DNA from: Hymenopus coronatus
Lineage: Eukaryota; Arthropoda; Insecta; Mantodea; Hymenopodidae
Length of the DNA: 64,000 nt
Direction: 5' to 3'
NCBI GenBank assembly: GCA_030762935.1
Contig: CM060883.1
Location: forward strand, 95,214,501 to 95,278,500
In this document: positions 1 to 12,143 of the stretch, one piece after another
How the letters are laid out: the number at the start of each line of letters is the position of its first letter
Numbering within the stretch: the first letter of the stretch is position 1
Position numbers and translations under genes: made by a program
Notes under the pieces: generated by a model
Databases searched by the model: none
Told to the model about the DNA's origin: nothing
What the model saw: the letters and a program-made list of their open reading frames with translations, nothing else

Positions 1-1790
1 GTATCCTAGCATGCGTAACACACTAACCTGACTTCTAACTCAGTGTCCAAGCATGCGTCTTTCACTAGACTGACTTCTAGTTCAGTGTCCTAGCATGCGT
101 CACATACTTGACTAATTTATAACTCGGTGTCCTAGCATGCGTCAGAAACTAGACCTACTTCTAACTCAGTGTCCTAGCATGCGTAACACACTAGACTGAC
201 TTCTAACTCAGTGTCCTAGCATGTGTCAAACACTAGACTGACTGCTAACTCAGTGTCCTAGCATGCGTCACACACTAGACTGACTTCTAACTCAGTGTCC
301 TAGCATGCGTCTCACATTAGACTCACTTCTAACACAGTGTTCTAGCATGCGTCACACACTAGACTGACCTCTATCTCAGAGTCCTAACATGCGTCACACA
401 ATAAACTGACTTCTAACTTAGTATCCTAGCATGTGTCACAGACTGGACTGACCCCTAACTTAGTTTCCTAGCATGCGTCTCACACTAGACTGACTTCTAA
501 CTCAGTGTCTTATCATGCGTCACACATTAGACTGACTTCTAACTCAGTGTCCTAGCATGTTTCACACACTAGACTGACTTTTAACTCAGTGTCCTAGCAT
601 GCGTCACACACTAGACTGACTTTTAACTCAGTGTCCAAGCATTCGTCTCACACTAGACTGATTTCTAACTCAGTATCCTAGCATGCGTCACACACTAGAC
701 TGACTTCTAACTCAGTGTCCTAGCATGCGTCACAAACTAGTCTCACTTCAAACTCAGTGTCCTAGCATGCGTCACACACTAGACTGACCTCTAACTCAGT
801 GTCCTAGCATGCGTCACAAACTAGCATGACTTCTGAGTCAGTGTCTTAGCATGCGTCACACACTAGACCGACCTCTAACTAAGTGAGCTAGCATGTGTCA
901 CAAACTAAACTGACCTCTAACTCAGTGTCCTAGCATGTGTCACACACTAGACTAACTTCTAACTCAGTGTCCTAGCAGGCGTCAAATACTAGACTGACTT
1001 CTAAATCAGTGTCCTAGCATGCGGCACACATTAGACTGACTCCTATCTCAGTGTCCTAACATACGTCACACACTAGACTGACTTCTAACTCAGTTTCCTG
1101 GCATGTGTCAGAAATTAGACTGATATCTAACTCAGTGTCCTAGCTTGCGTCACACACTAGACTGACTTCTAACTCAGTGTCCAAGCATGCGTTTCACACT
1201 AGACTGACTTCTAACTCATTGTCCAATCATGCGTCACACACTAGACTGACTTCTTACTCAGTGACCTAGCATGCGTCACATACTTGACTGACTTCTAATT
1301 CAGTGTCCTAGCATGCGTCACAAACTAGACCTACTTCTAACTCAGTGACCTAGCATGCGTATCACACTAGACTGACTTCTAACTCAGTGTCCTAGCCTGC
1401 GTCACAAACTAGACTGACCTCTAACTCCGTGTCCAAGCATGCGTCACACACTAGACTGTCTTATAATTCAGTGTCCTAGCAAGCGTCACACATTAGACTG
1501 ACAACTAACTCAGTGTCCAAGAATGCGTCACACACTAGACTGACTTCTAACTAAGTGTCCTGCATTGGTCACACACAAGACAGACTTCTAACTCAGTATC
1601 CTAGCATGTGTCACACATTAGACTGACCTCTAACTCAGTGTCCAAGCATGCGTCACACACTAGACTATCTTCGAAGTCAGTGTCCTAGCATGCGTCACAC
1701 ACTAGACTGACTTCTAACTCAGTGTCCTAGCATCGTCACACACTACACTGACTTCTAACTCAGTGTCCTAGCATGCGTCACAAACTAGAC
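1..1790 (+). repeat. Diverged monomer segment, left side
   Basis: About 43 monomers that differ individually, with no multi-kilobase unit recurring nearby. It includes odd monomers such as the one around 1,560, which lacks AG before CATTGG. Part of it has a recognisable relative far away: the GTTTCAC monomer at 1,191 followed by an AATCATGCG monomer recurs at 52,928, and the CTATCTTCGAAG variant at 1,665 recurs at 53,361 (offsets 51,737 and 51,696, one monomer apart). This suggests that it and the 52.8-58.5 kb segment are the same older class of array. It holds no gene. Confidence 0.8.
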
Positions 1791-2430
1791 TGACTTCTAA
1801 CTCAGTATTCTAGTATGTGTCACACACTAGAATGACTTGTAACTCAGTGTCCTATCATACGTCACACACTAGACTGACCTCTAACTCAGTGTCCTAGCAT
1901 GCGTCTCTCACTAGACTGACTTCTTACTCAGTGTCCTAGCATGCGTCACACACTTGACTGACTTCTAACTCAGTGACTTAGCATGCGTCACACACTAGAA
2001 TGACTTTTAACTCAGTGTCCAAGCATGCGTCTCACACTAAACTGACTTCTAACTCAGTGTCCAAGCATGCGTTAAACACTAGACTGACTTCTAACTCAGT
2101 GTCCTAGTATGAGTCACACACTGGACTGACTTCTAAATCAGTTTCCAAGCATGCGTCTCACACTAGATTGACTTCTAACTCAGTATCCTAGCATGTGTCA
2201 CACATTAGACTGACTTCTAACTCAGTGTCCTAGCATGCGTCACACACTAGACTGACTTCATACTCAGTGTCCTAGCATGTGACATACACTAGACTAACTA
2301 TTAACTCAGTGTCCTAGCATGCGTCACACACTAGACTGACTTCTAACTCAGTGTCCAAGCATGCGTTTCACACTAGACTGACTTCCAACTCAGTGTCCTA
2401 GCATGCGTCACACACTAGACTGACTTCAAA
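1790..2430 (+). repeat. 0.6-kb block X, copy 1 of 4
   Basis: A block of about 15 monomers with a fixed order of variants: ATTCTAGTATGTG, CCTATCATACG, GTCTCTCACTAG, GTTAAACACTAG, a CACTGGACTG monomer and a TGACATACACTAG monomer. The same order recurs at about 6,240-6,880, 15,990-16,630 and 20,600-21,230. The CCTATCATAC marker sits at 1,851, 6,288, 16,050 and 20,655. Copies 1 and 3 lead into the CACATTAG/CACTAAACTG monomers that open each domain-A unit; copies 2 and 4 lead instead into the CGTAACACAC monomer and the GTTAAC-rich block. Copy 1 has GACTTAGCATG near 1,977 where copy 2 has GTCTTAGCATG. Confidence 0.75.
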
Positions 2431-5400
2431 CTCAGTGTCCTAGCATGCGTCACACATTAGACTGACCTCTAACTCAGTGTCCTAGCATGCGTCACACACT
2501 AAACTGACCTCTAACTCAGTGTCCAAGCATGCGTCACAAACTAGCCTGACATCTAACTCAGTATCTAAGCATGCGTCAAACAGTAGACTGACTTCTAACT
2601 CAGTGTCCTAGCATGCGTCACAAATTAGACTAACTTCTAACTCAGTATTCTAGTATGCGTCACACACTTGACTGACCTCTAACTCAGTGTCCAAGCATGC
2701 GTCACACACTAGACTGACCTCTAACTCAGTGTGCAAGCATGCGTCACACACTAGATTGACCTCTAACTCAGTGTCCAAGCACGCGTCCCACACTAGACTG
2801 ACCTCTAACTCAGTGTCCAAGCATGCGTCACATACTAGACTGACTTTTAACTCAGTGTCCAAGCATGCGTCACACACTAGACTGACTTCTAGCTCAGTGT
2901 CCTAGCATGCCTCACATCCTAGACTGACTTCTAAGTGTCCTAGCATTCGTCACACACTAGACTGACTTCTAAGTCAGTGTCCTAGCATGCGTCACACACT
3001 AGACTGAATTCTAACTCAGTGTCCTAACATGCCTCACACACTAGACTGACGTCTAACTCCGTGACCTAGCATGCGTCACACACTAGACTGACTTCTAGCT
3101 CAGTGTCTTAGCATACGTCACACATTAGACTGACTTCTAACTCAGTGTCCTAGCATGCGTCACACAGTAGACTGAGTTATAATTCAGTGTGCAAGCATGC
3201 GTAGCACACTAGACTGACTTCAAATTCAGTGCCCTAGCATGCGTCACACACTAGACTGACTTCTTACTCAGTGTCCAAGCATACGTCACATATTAGACTG
3301 ACTTCTAACTCAGTGTCCAAACAGGCCTCTCACACTAGACTGACTTCTAACTCGCTATTCTACCATGTGTCTCACACTAGTCTGACTTCTAACTCAGTGT
3401 CCTCGCATGCGTCATACACGAGACTGACTTCTAACTCAGTGTTATAGCATGTGTCAGACGTTAGACTGACTTCTAACTCAGTATCCTAGCATGCGTCACA
3501 CACTAGAGTGACTTCTAACTCAGTGTCCTAGCATACGTCACACCTTAGACTGACCTCTAACTCAGTGTTCTAGCATGCGTCTCACACTAGACTGACTTCT
3601 AACTCAGTGTCCTAGCATGCGTCACACGATTGACTGACTTCTAACTCAGTGTTTTAGCATACGTCACACACTAGACTGATTTCTAACTCAGTGTCCTAGC
3701 ATGCGTCACACACTAGACTGACTTATAATTCAGTGTCTAAGCATGCGTATCACACTAGACTGACTTCCAATTCAGTGTCCTAGCATGCGTCACACAAGAG
3801 TGACCCCTAACTCAGTGTCCAAACAGGCGTCTCACATTAAACTGACTTCTAACTCCGTATCCTAGCATGTGTCACACACTAGACTGACTTCTAACTCAGT
3901 GTCTTAGCATGTGCCACACACTAGACTAACTTCTAACTCAGTGTGTTAACAATGTGTCACACATTAGACTGACTTCTAGCTAAGTGTTTTAACATACGTC
4001 ACACACTAGACACTTCTAATTCAGTGTCCAAGCATGCGTATCACACTAGACTGACTTCTAACTCAGAGCCCTAGCATGCGTCACAAACTAGACTGACTTG
4101 TAACTCAGTGTCTTAACATACGTCACACACTAGACTGCCTTCTAAGTCAGTGTCCTAGCATGCGTCACACATGAGACTGCCTTCTAACTCAGTGTACTAG
4201 CATGCATCACACACTGGACTGACTTCTAACTCAGTGTCTTAGCATGCGTCTCACATTAGACTGACTTCTAACTCAGTGTCCTAGCATGTGTCACGCATTA
4301 AACTGACTACTAACTCAGTGTCCTAGTATGCGTCACACACCTGACTGACTTCTAACTCAGTGTCCTAGCATGCATCTCACACTAGACTGACTTCTTACTC
4401 AGTGTCCTTGCATGCGTCAAACTTGACTGACTTCTAACTCAGTGTCTTAGCATACGTCACACACTAGACTGACTTCTAACTCAGTGTCTAAGCATGCATC
4501 TCACACTAGACTGACTTCTAACTCAGTATCCTAGCATGTGTCACACATTATACTGACTTCTAACTCAGTATTCTATTATGTGTCACACACTAGAGTGACT
4601 TCTAACTCAGTGTCCTAGCATACGTCACAAACTAGACTTACCTCTTACTCAGTTTTCTAGCATGCGTCTCACACTAGACTGACTTCTTACTCAGTGTCCT
4701 AGCATGCGTTACACACTTGACTGACTTCTAACTCAGTGTCTTAGCATACGTCACACACTAGACTGAATCTAACTCAGTGTCCTAGCATGCGTCACACACT
4801 AGACTGACTTCTAACTCAGTGTCCAAGCATGCGTCTCACACTAGACTGACTACTAACTCAGTGTCCAAGCAATCGTCAAACACTAGACTGACTTCTAACT
4901 CAGTGTCCTAGAATACGTCACACACTAGACTCACTTCTAACTCAGTGTCCTAGCATGCGTCAAATACTAGACTGACTTCTAATTCAGTATCCTAGCATGC
5001 GTCACACATTAGACTGACCTCTAACTCAGTGTCTTAGCATACGTCACACACTAGACTGTCTTCTAACTCAGCGTCCTAGCATGCGTCACACACTAGACTG
5101 ACTTATAATTCAGTGTCCAAGCATGCGTCACACATTAGAATGACTTCTAACTCAGTGTCCAAACAGGCGTCTCACACTAGACTGACTTCTAACTCCGTAT
5201 CCTAGCATGTGTCTCACACTAGACTGACTTCTAACTCAGTGTCCTCGCATGCGTCACACACTAGACTGACTTCTACCTCAGTGTCTTAGCATGTGTCACA
5301 CACTAGACTGACTTCTAACTCAGTGTGTTAACATGTGTCACACACTAGACTGACTTCTAACTCTGTGTCCTAGCATGCGTCACACTAGAGTGACCTCCAA

Positions 5401-7079
5401 CTCAGTGTCCAAGCATGCGTCACACACTAGACTGACTTCTAACTCAGAGTCCAAACAGGCGTCGTACATTAGACTGACGTCTAACTCCGCATCCTAGCAG
5501 TTGTCACACACTAGACTGACTTCTAACTCAACTCCTCGCATGCGTCATACACTAGACTGACTTCTATCTCAGTGTCTTAGCATGTGCCACACACTAGACT
5601 GAATTCTAGCTCAGTTTGTTAACACGTGTCACACACTAGACTGACTTCTAGATCAATGTGTTAACATGTGTCACACATTAGACTGACTTCTAACTAAGTG
5701 TGTTAACATACGTCACACACTAGACACTTCTAATTCAGTGTCCAAGCATGTGTATCACACTAGACTGACTTCTAACTCAGTGCCCTAGCATGCGTCACAC
5801 ACTAGACTGTCTTCAAACTCAGTGCCCTAGCATGCGTCACACACTAGACTGACTTGTAACTCAGTGTCCTAGCATACGTCACACACTAGACTGCCTTCTA
5901 ACTCAGTGTCCTAGCATGCGTCACACACTAGACTGACTTCTAACTCAGTATCCTAGCATGTGTCACACATTAGACTGACTTCTAACTCAGTGTCCTAGCA
6001 TGTGACACACACTAAACTGGCCACTAACTCAGTGTCCTAGCATGCGTCCAACACCTGACTGACTTCTAACTCAGTGTCCTAGCATGCGTCTAACACTAGA
6101 CTGACTTCTTACTCAGTGTCCTAGCATGCGTCACACACTTGACTGACTTCTAACTCAGTGTCTTAGCATACGTCACACGCTAGACTGACTTCTAACTCAG
6201 TATCCTAGCATATGTCACACATTAGACTGACTTCTAACTCAGTATTCTAGTATGTGTCACACACTAGAATGACTTGTAACTCAGTGTCCTATCATACGTC
6301 ACACACTAGACTGACCTCTAACTCAGTGTCCTAGCATGCGTCTCTCACTAGACTGACTTCTTACTCAGTGTCCTAGCATGCGTCACACACTTGACTGACT
6401 TCTAACTCAGTGTCTTAGCATGCGTCACACACTAGAATGACTTTTAACTCAGTGTCCAAGCATGCGTCTCACACTAAACTGACTTCTAACTCAGTGTCCA
6501 AGCATGCGTTAAACACTAGACTGACTTATAACTCAGTGTCCTAGCATGAGTCACACACTGGACTGACTTCTAAATCAGTTTCCAAGCATGCGTCTCACAC
6601 TAGATTGACTTCTAACTCAGTATCCTAGCATGTGTCACACATTAGACTGACTTCTAACTCAGTGTCCTAGCATGCGTCACACACTAGACTGACTTCATAC
6701 TCAGTGTCCTAGCATGTGACATACACTAGACTAACTATTAACTCAGTGTCCTAGCATGCGTCACACACTAGACTGACTTCTAACTCAGTGTCCAAGCATG
6801 CGTTTCACACTAGACTGACTTCCAACTCAGTGTCCTAGCATGCGTCACACACTAGACTGACTTCAAACTCAGTGTCCTAGCATGCGTAACACACTAGACT
6901 GACCTCTAACTCGGTGTCTTTGCATGTGTCACACATTAGAGTGACTTCTAACTCAGTGTGTTTACATGTGTAACACTAGACTCACTTATAGATTAATGTG
7001 TTTACACGTGTCACACACCAGACTGACATCTAACTCAGTATCCAAACATGCATCACAAACTAGACTGAACTCTAACTCA

Positions 7080-7850
7080 GTGTATTGACATGTGTCACAC
7101 TAGACTGACTTCTAACTCAGTGAGTTAACATGCACCACACACTAGACTGACTTCTAACTCAGTGTTCTAGCATACGTCACACACTAGACTGACCTCTATC
7201 TCAGTGTCCTAGCATGCGTCTCACACTAGACTGACCTCTAACTCAGTGTCCTAGCATGCGTCACACACTTGACTGACTTCTATCTCAGTGTCCTAGCATA
7301 CGTCACACAATAGACTGACTTCTAATTTAGTGTCCAAGCATGCGTATCATATTAGACTGACTTCCAACTCAGTGCCCTAGCATGCGTCACACACACTAGA
7401 CTGACTTCTAACTCAGTGTCCAGGCATGCATCACACTATAGACTGACTTCTAACTCAGTGTCCAAACCGGCGTCTCACACTAGACTGACTTCTAACTCCG
7501 TATCCTAGCATGTGTCACACACTAGACTGACTTCTAAGTCAGTTCCTCGCATGCGTCACACACTAGACTGACTTCTAACTCAGTGTCTTAGCATGTGCTA
7601 CACACTAGACTGACTTCTAACTCAGTGTGTTATGATGTGTCACACACTAGACTGACTTCTAGCTCAATGTGTTAACATGTGTCACACACTAGACTGACTT
7701 ATAAGTGGGTTAACATATGTCACACACTAGACGGACTTTTATCTCAGTGTGTTAACATGTGTCACACTAGACTGACTTCTAGCCCAGTGTGTTAACATGT
7801 GTCACACATTAGACTGACTTTTAACTCAGTGTGTTAACATGTGTCGCACA
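7080..7850 (+). repeat. GTTAAC-bearing monomer subtype cluster
   Basis: In these monomers the usual GTCCTAGCATGCG is replaced by GTGTTAACATGTG, so GCATGC is lost and the palindrome TGTTAACA is gained; CGTCACAC becomes TGTCACAC. Several are 40 bp long because CACACACTAG is shortened to CACACTAG, and one (near 7,700) is cut further to ACTTATAAGTG. The same cluster recurs at about 21,360-22,260 and pieces of it recur through domain B, for example 24,140-24,320, 26,300-26,520 and 27,040-27,900. It is a distinct monomer subfamily that travels with the higher-order unit. Confidence 0.8.
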
Positions 7851-8078
7851 CTAGACTGACTTCTTACTCAGTGTCCTAGCATGCTTCACACACTAGACTG
7901 ACTTCTAACACAGTGTCCTAGCATATGTCACACACTAGACAGACTTCTAACTCAGTGTCCTAGCATGCGTATCACACTAGACTGACTTCTAACTCACTGC
8001 CCTAGCATGCGTCACACACTAGACTGACTTGCAACTCAGTGTCCTAGCGTACGTCACACACTAGACTGACTTCTAACT

Positions 8079-8119
8079 CAGTGTCCTAGCATGTGTACTT
8101 ATAAGATGGACCTCTAACT
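8079..8119 (+). repeat. Aberrant 41-bp monomer
   Basis: The monomer starts normally but its middle reads TGTACTTATAAGATGGACC where the consensus has CGTCACACACTAGACTGACT. It is the most altered monomer core I noticed in domain A. It lies exactly where copy 1 of the 14.2-kb super-repeat stops matching copy 2 (about 22,490), which suggests a recombination or repair junction rather than gradual decay. Flanking monomers are ordinary in length, although those at about 8,150-8,210 are also unusual (ATTACTAGCTACG, CATAGGTGAC). Confidence 0.7.
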
Positions 8120-8412
8120 CAGTGTCCTAGCATGCGTCACAAACTAGACTGATTACTAGCTACGTGTCCTAGCATAGGTGACACACTAGACTGACTTCTA
8201 ACTCAGTGACCTAGCATACATGACACACTAGACTGACCTCTAACTCAGTGTCCTAGCATGCGTCACACACTAGACTGACTTCTAACTCAGTGTCCTAGCT
8301 TGCGTCACACACTAGACTGTGACCTCTAACTCAGTATCCTAACATACTTCACACACTAGACTGACTTCCAACTCAGTGTCGTAGCATGCGTCACACTCTA
8401 GACTGACCTCTA

Positions 8413-11400
8413 ACTCAGTGTCCTAGCATGCGTCACACATTAGACTGACCTCTAACTCAGTGTCCTAGCATGCGTCACACACTAAACTGACCTCTAACTC
8501 AGTGTCCAAGCATGCGTCACAAACTAGCCTGACATCTAACTCAGTATCTAAGCATGCGTCAAACAGTAGACTGACTTCTAACTCAGTGTCCTAGCATGCG
8601 TCACAAATTAGACTAACTTCTAACTCAGTATTCTAGTATGCGTCACACACTAGACTGACCTCTAACTCAGAGTCCAAGCATGCGTCACACACTAGACTGA
8701 CCTCTAACTCAGTGTGCAAGCATGCGTCACACACTAGATTGACCTCTAACTCAGTGTCCAAGCACGCGTCCCACACTAGACTGACCTCTAACTCAGTGTC
8801 CAAGCATGCGTCACATACTAGACTGACTTTTAACTCAGTGTCCAAGCATGCGTCACACACTAGACTGACCTCTAGCTCAGAGTCCTAGCATGCGTCACAC
8901 ACTAGACTGACTTCTAGCTCAGTGTCTTAGCATACGTCACACATTAGACTGACTTCTAACTCAGTGTCCTAGCATGCGTCACACACTAGACTGACTTATA
9001 ATTCAGTGTCCAAGCATGCGTAGCACACTAGACTGACTTCAAATTCAGTGCCCTAGCATGCGTCACACACTAGACTGACTTCTTACTCAGTGTCCAAGCA
9101 TACGTCACATATTAGACTGACTTCTAACTCAGTGTCCAAACAGGCCTCTCACACTAGACTGACTTCTAACTCGCTATTCTACCATGTGTCTCACACTAGT
9201 CTGACTTCTAACTCAGTGTCCTCGCATGCGTCATACACGAGACTGACTTCTAACTCAGTGTTATAGCATGTGTCAGACGTTAGACTGACTTCTAACTCAG
9301 TGTCCTAGCATGCGTCACACACTAGAGTGACTTCTAACTCAGTGTCCTAGCATACGTCACACCTTAGACTGACCTCTAACTCAGTGTCCTAGCATGCGTC
9401 TCACACTAGACTGACTTCTAACTCAGTGTCCTAGCATGCGTCACACGATTGACTGACTTCTAACTCAGTGTTTTAGCATACGTCACACACTAGACTGATT
9501 TCTAACTCAGTGTCCTAGCATGCGTCACACACTAGACTGACTTATAATTCAGTGTCTAAGCATGCGTATCACACTAGACTGACTTCCAATTCAGTGTCCT
9601 AGCATGCGTCACACAAGAGTGACCTCTAACTCAGTGTCCAAGCATGCGTCACACACTGGACTGACTTCTAACTCAGTGTCCAAACAGGCGTCTCACATTA
9701 AACTGACTTCTAACTCCGTATCCTAGCATGTGTCACACACTAGACTGACTTCTAACTCAGTGTCTTAGCATGTGCCACACACTAGACTAACTTCTAACTC
9801 AGTGTGTTAACAATGTGTCACACATTAGACTGAATTCTAGCTCAATGTGTTAACATGTGTCACACATTAGACTGACTTCTAGCTAAGTGTTTTAACATAC
9901 GTCACACACTAGACACTTCTAATTCAGTGTCCAAGCATGCGTATCACACTAGACTGACTTCTAACTCAGAGCCCTAGCATGCGTCACAAACTAGACTGAC
10001 TTGTAACTCAGTGTCTTAACATACGTCACACACTAGACTGCCTTCTAAGTCAGTGTCCTAGCATGCATCTCACACTAGACTGACTTCTTACTCAGTGTCC
10101 TAGCATGCGTCACACACTTGACTGACTTCTAACTCAGTGTCTTAGCATACGTCACACACTAGACTGACTTCTAACTCAGTGTCTAAGCATGCATCTCACA
10201 CTAGACTGACTTCTAACTCAGTATCCTAGCATGTGTCACACATTATACTGACTTCTAACTCAGTATTCTAGTATGTGTCACACACTAGAGTGACTTCTAA
10301 CTCAGTGTCCTAGCATACGTCACACACTAGACTTACCTCTTACTCAGTTTTCTAGCATGCGTCTCACACTAGACTGACTTCTTACTCAGTGTCCTAGCAT
10401 GCGTTACACACTTGACTGACTTCTAACTCAGTGTCTTAGCATACGTCACACACTAGACTGAATCTAACTCAGTGTCCTAGCATGCGTCACACACTAGACT
10501 GACTTCTAACTCAGTGTCCAAGCATGCGTCTCACACTAGACTGACTACTAACTCAGTGTCCAAGCAATCGTCAAACACTAGACTGACTTCTAACTCAGTG
10601 TCCTAGAATACGTCACACACTAGGCTCACTTCTAACTCAGTGTCCTAGCATGCGTCAAATACTAGACTGACTTCTAATTCAGTATCCTAGCATGCGTCAC
10701 ACATTAGACTGACCTCTAACTCAGTGTCTTAGCATACGTCACACACTAGACTGTCTTCTAACTCAGCGTCCTAGCATGCGTCACACACCAGACAGACTTA
10801 TAATTCAGTGTCCAAGCATGCGTCACACATTAGAACGACTTCTAACTCAGTGTCCAAACAGGCGTCTCACACTAGACTGACTTCTAACTCCGTATCCTAG
10901 CATGTGTCTCACACTAGACTGACTTCTAACTCAGTGTCCTCGCATGCGTCACACACTAGACTGACTTCTACCTCAGTGTCTTAGCATGTGTCACACACTA
11001 GACTGACTTCTAACTCAGTGTGTTAACATGTGTCACACACTAGACTGACTTCTAACTCTGTGTCCTAGCATGCGTCACACTAGAGTGACCTCCAACTCAG
11101 TGTCCAAGCATGCGTCACACACTAGACTGACTTCTAACTCAGAGTCCAAACAGGCGTCGTACATTAGACTGACGTCTAACTCCGCATCCTAGCAGTTGTC
11201 ACACACTAGACTGACTTCTAACTCAACTCCTCGCATGCGTCATACACTAGACTGACTTCTATCTCAGTGTCTTAGCATGTGCCACACACTAGACTGAATT
11301 CTAGCTCAGTTTGTTAACACGTGTCACACACTAGACTGACTTCTAGATCAATGTGTTAACATGTGTCACAGATTAGACTGACTTCTAACTAAGTGTGTTA

Positions 11401-12143
11401 ACATACGTCACACACTAGACACTTCTAATTCAGTGTCCAAGCATGTGTATCACACTAGACTGACTTCTAACTCAGTGCCCTAGCATGCGTCACACACTAG
11501 ACTGACTTGTAACTCAGTGTCTTAGCATACGTCACACACTAGACTGCCTTCTAACTCAGTGTCCTAGCATGCGTCACACACTAGACTGACTTCTAACTCA
11601 GTATCCTAGCATGTGTCACACATTAGACTGACTTCTAACTCAGTGTCCTAGCATGTGTCACACACTAAACTGGCCACTAGCTCAGTGTCCTAGCATGCGT
11701 CCAACACCTGACTGACTTCCAACTCAGTGTCCTAGCATGCGTCTAACACTAGACTGACTTCTTACTCAGTGTCCTAGCATGCGTCACACACTTGACTGAC
11801 TTCTAACTCAGTGTCTTAGCATACGTCACACACTAGACTGACTTCTAACTCAGTATCCTAGCATATGTCACACATTAGACTGACTTCTAACTCAGTATTC
11901 TAGTATGTGTCACACACTAGAATGACTTGTAACTCAGTGACCTAGCATACATGACACACTAGACTGACCTCTAACTCAGTGTCCTAGCATGCGTCACACA
12001 CTAGACTGACTTCTAACTCAGTGTCCTAGCTTGCGTCACACACTAGACTGTGACCTCTAACTCAGTATCCTAACATACTTCACACACTAGACTGACTTCC
12101 AACTCAGTGTCGTAGCATGCGTCACACTCTAGACTGACCTCTA
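8413..12143 (+). repeat. Domain A higher-order unit 2 (3,731 bp)
   Basis: This repeats unit 1 with the same order of marker monomers but lacks about 164 bp (four monomers) corresponding to about 2,908-3,070: the GTAGCAC monomer is at 9,020, giving an offset of 5,819 from 3,201, against 5,983 at the start. It also lacks block X and the GTTAAC-rich block. Near 11,935 it jumps straight to the GACCTAGCATACATGACAC monomer, which was at 8,203 in unit 1. It holds no gene. Confidence 0.7.

Larger units (their letters stand above)
2430..8412 (+). repeat. Domain A higher-order unit 1 (5,983 bp)
   Basis: The unit is defined by its opening run of monomers (CACATTAG, CACTAAACTG, AACTAGCCTGACATC, AAACAGTAG, then five CCAAG monomers at about 2,650-2,880). 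These recur 5,983 bp later at 8,633. It also contains the TAGCAGTTGTC monomer at 5,495, block X copy 2 at about 6,240-6,880 and a GTTAAC-rich block at about 7,080-7,850, none of which appears in unit 2 except the TAGCAGTTGTC monomer (11,190). It is the longest of the domain-A units; units 2 and 3 look like shortened derivatives. It holds no gene. Edges are accurate to tens of bases. Confidence 0.7.

Noticed and set aside
251..292. 42-bp monomer as two 21-bp half-repeats, based on CTAG occurring twice
   Set aside because: The two CTAG sites are 17 and 25 bp apart, not 21, and the halves share only scattered bases beyond CTAG, too little to claim an ancestral half-unit.
2650..2877. Minus-strand open frame of 75 codons with 14-residue repeats (CDACLDTELEVSLV), also at 8,633-8,860, 12,364-12,591 and 16,849-17,076
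   Set aside because: It is only the 42-bp satellite read in a frame without stops over five variant monomers. There is no independent sequence, no signal of a start region different from the array, and frames stop as soon as a CCTAG monomer occurs. The cysteine-bearing repeat is a by-product of the DNA repeat.
2687..2905. Plus-strand open frame of 72 codons (KHASHTRLTSNSVS repeats), also at 12,401-12,619 and 16,886-17,104
   Set aside because: Same cause as the minus-strand frame: loss of the TAG in CCTAG opens both strands over the same run. Overlapping antisense frames of identical period are expected from a satellite, not from genes.
7080..7850. Interstitial telomere repeats or a transposon within the GTTAAC-rich zone
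   Set aside because: No TTAGGG-like or other telomere motif in tandem was seen, and these monomers align along their full length with the 42-bp consensus, so they are a satellite subfamily, not an insertion.
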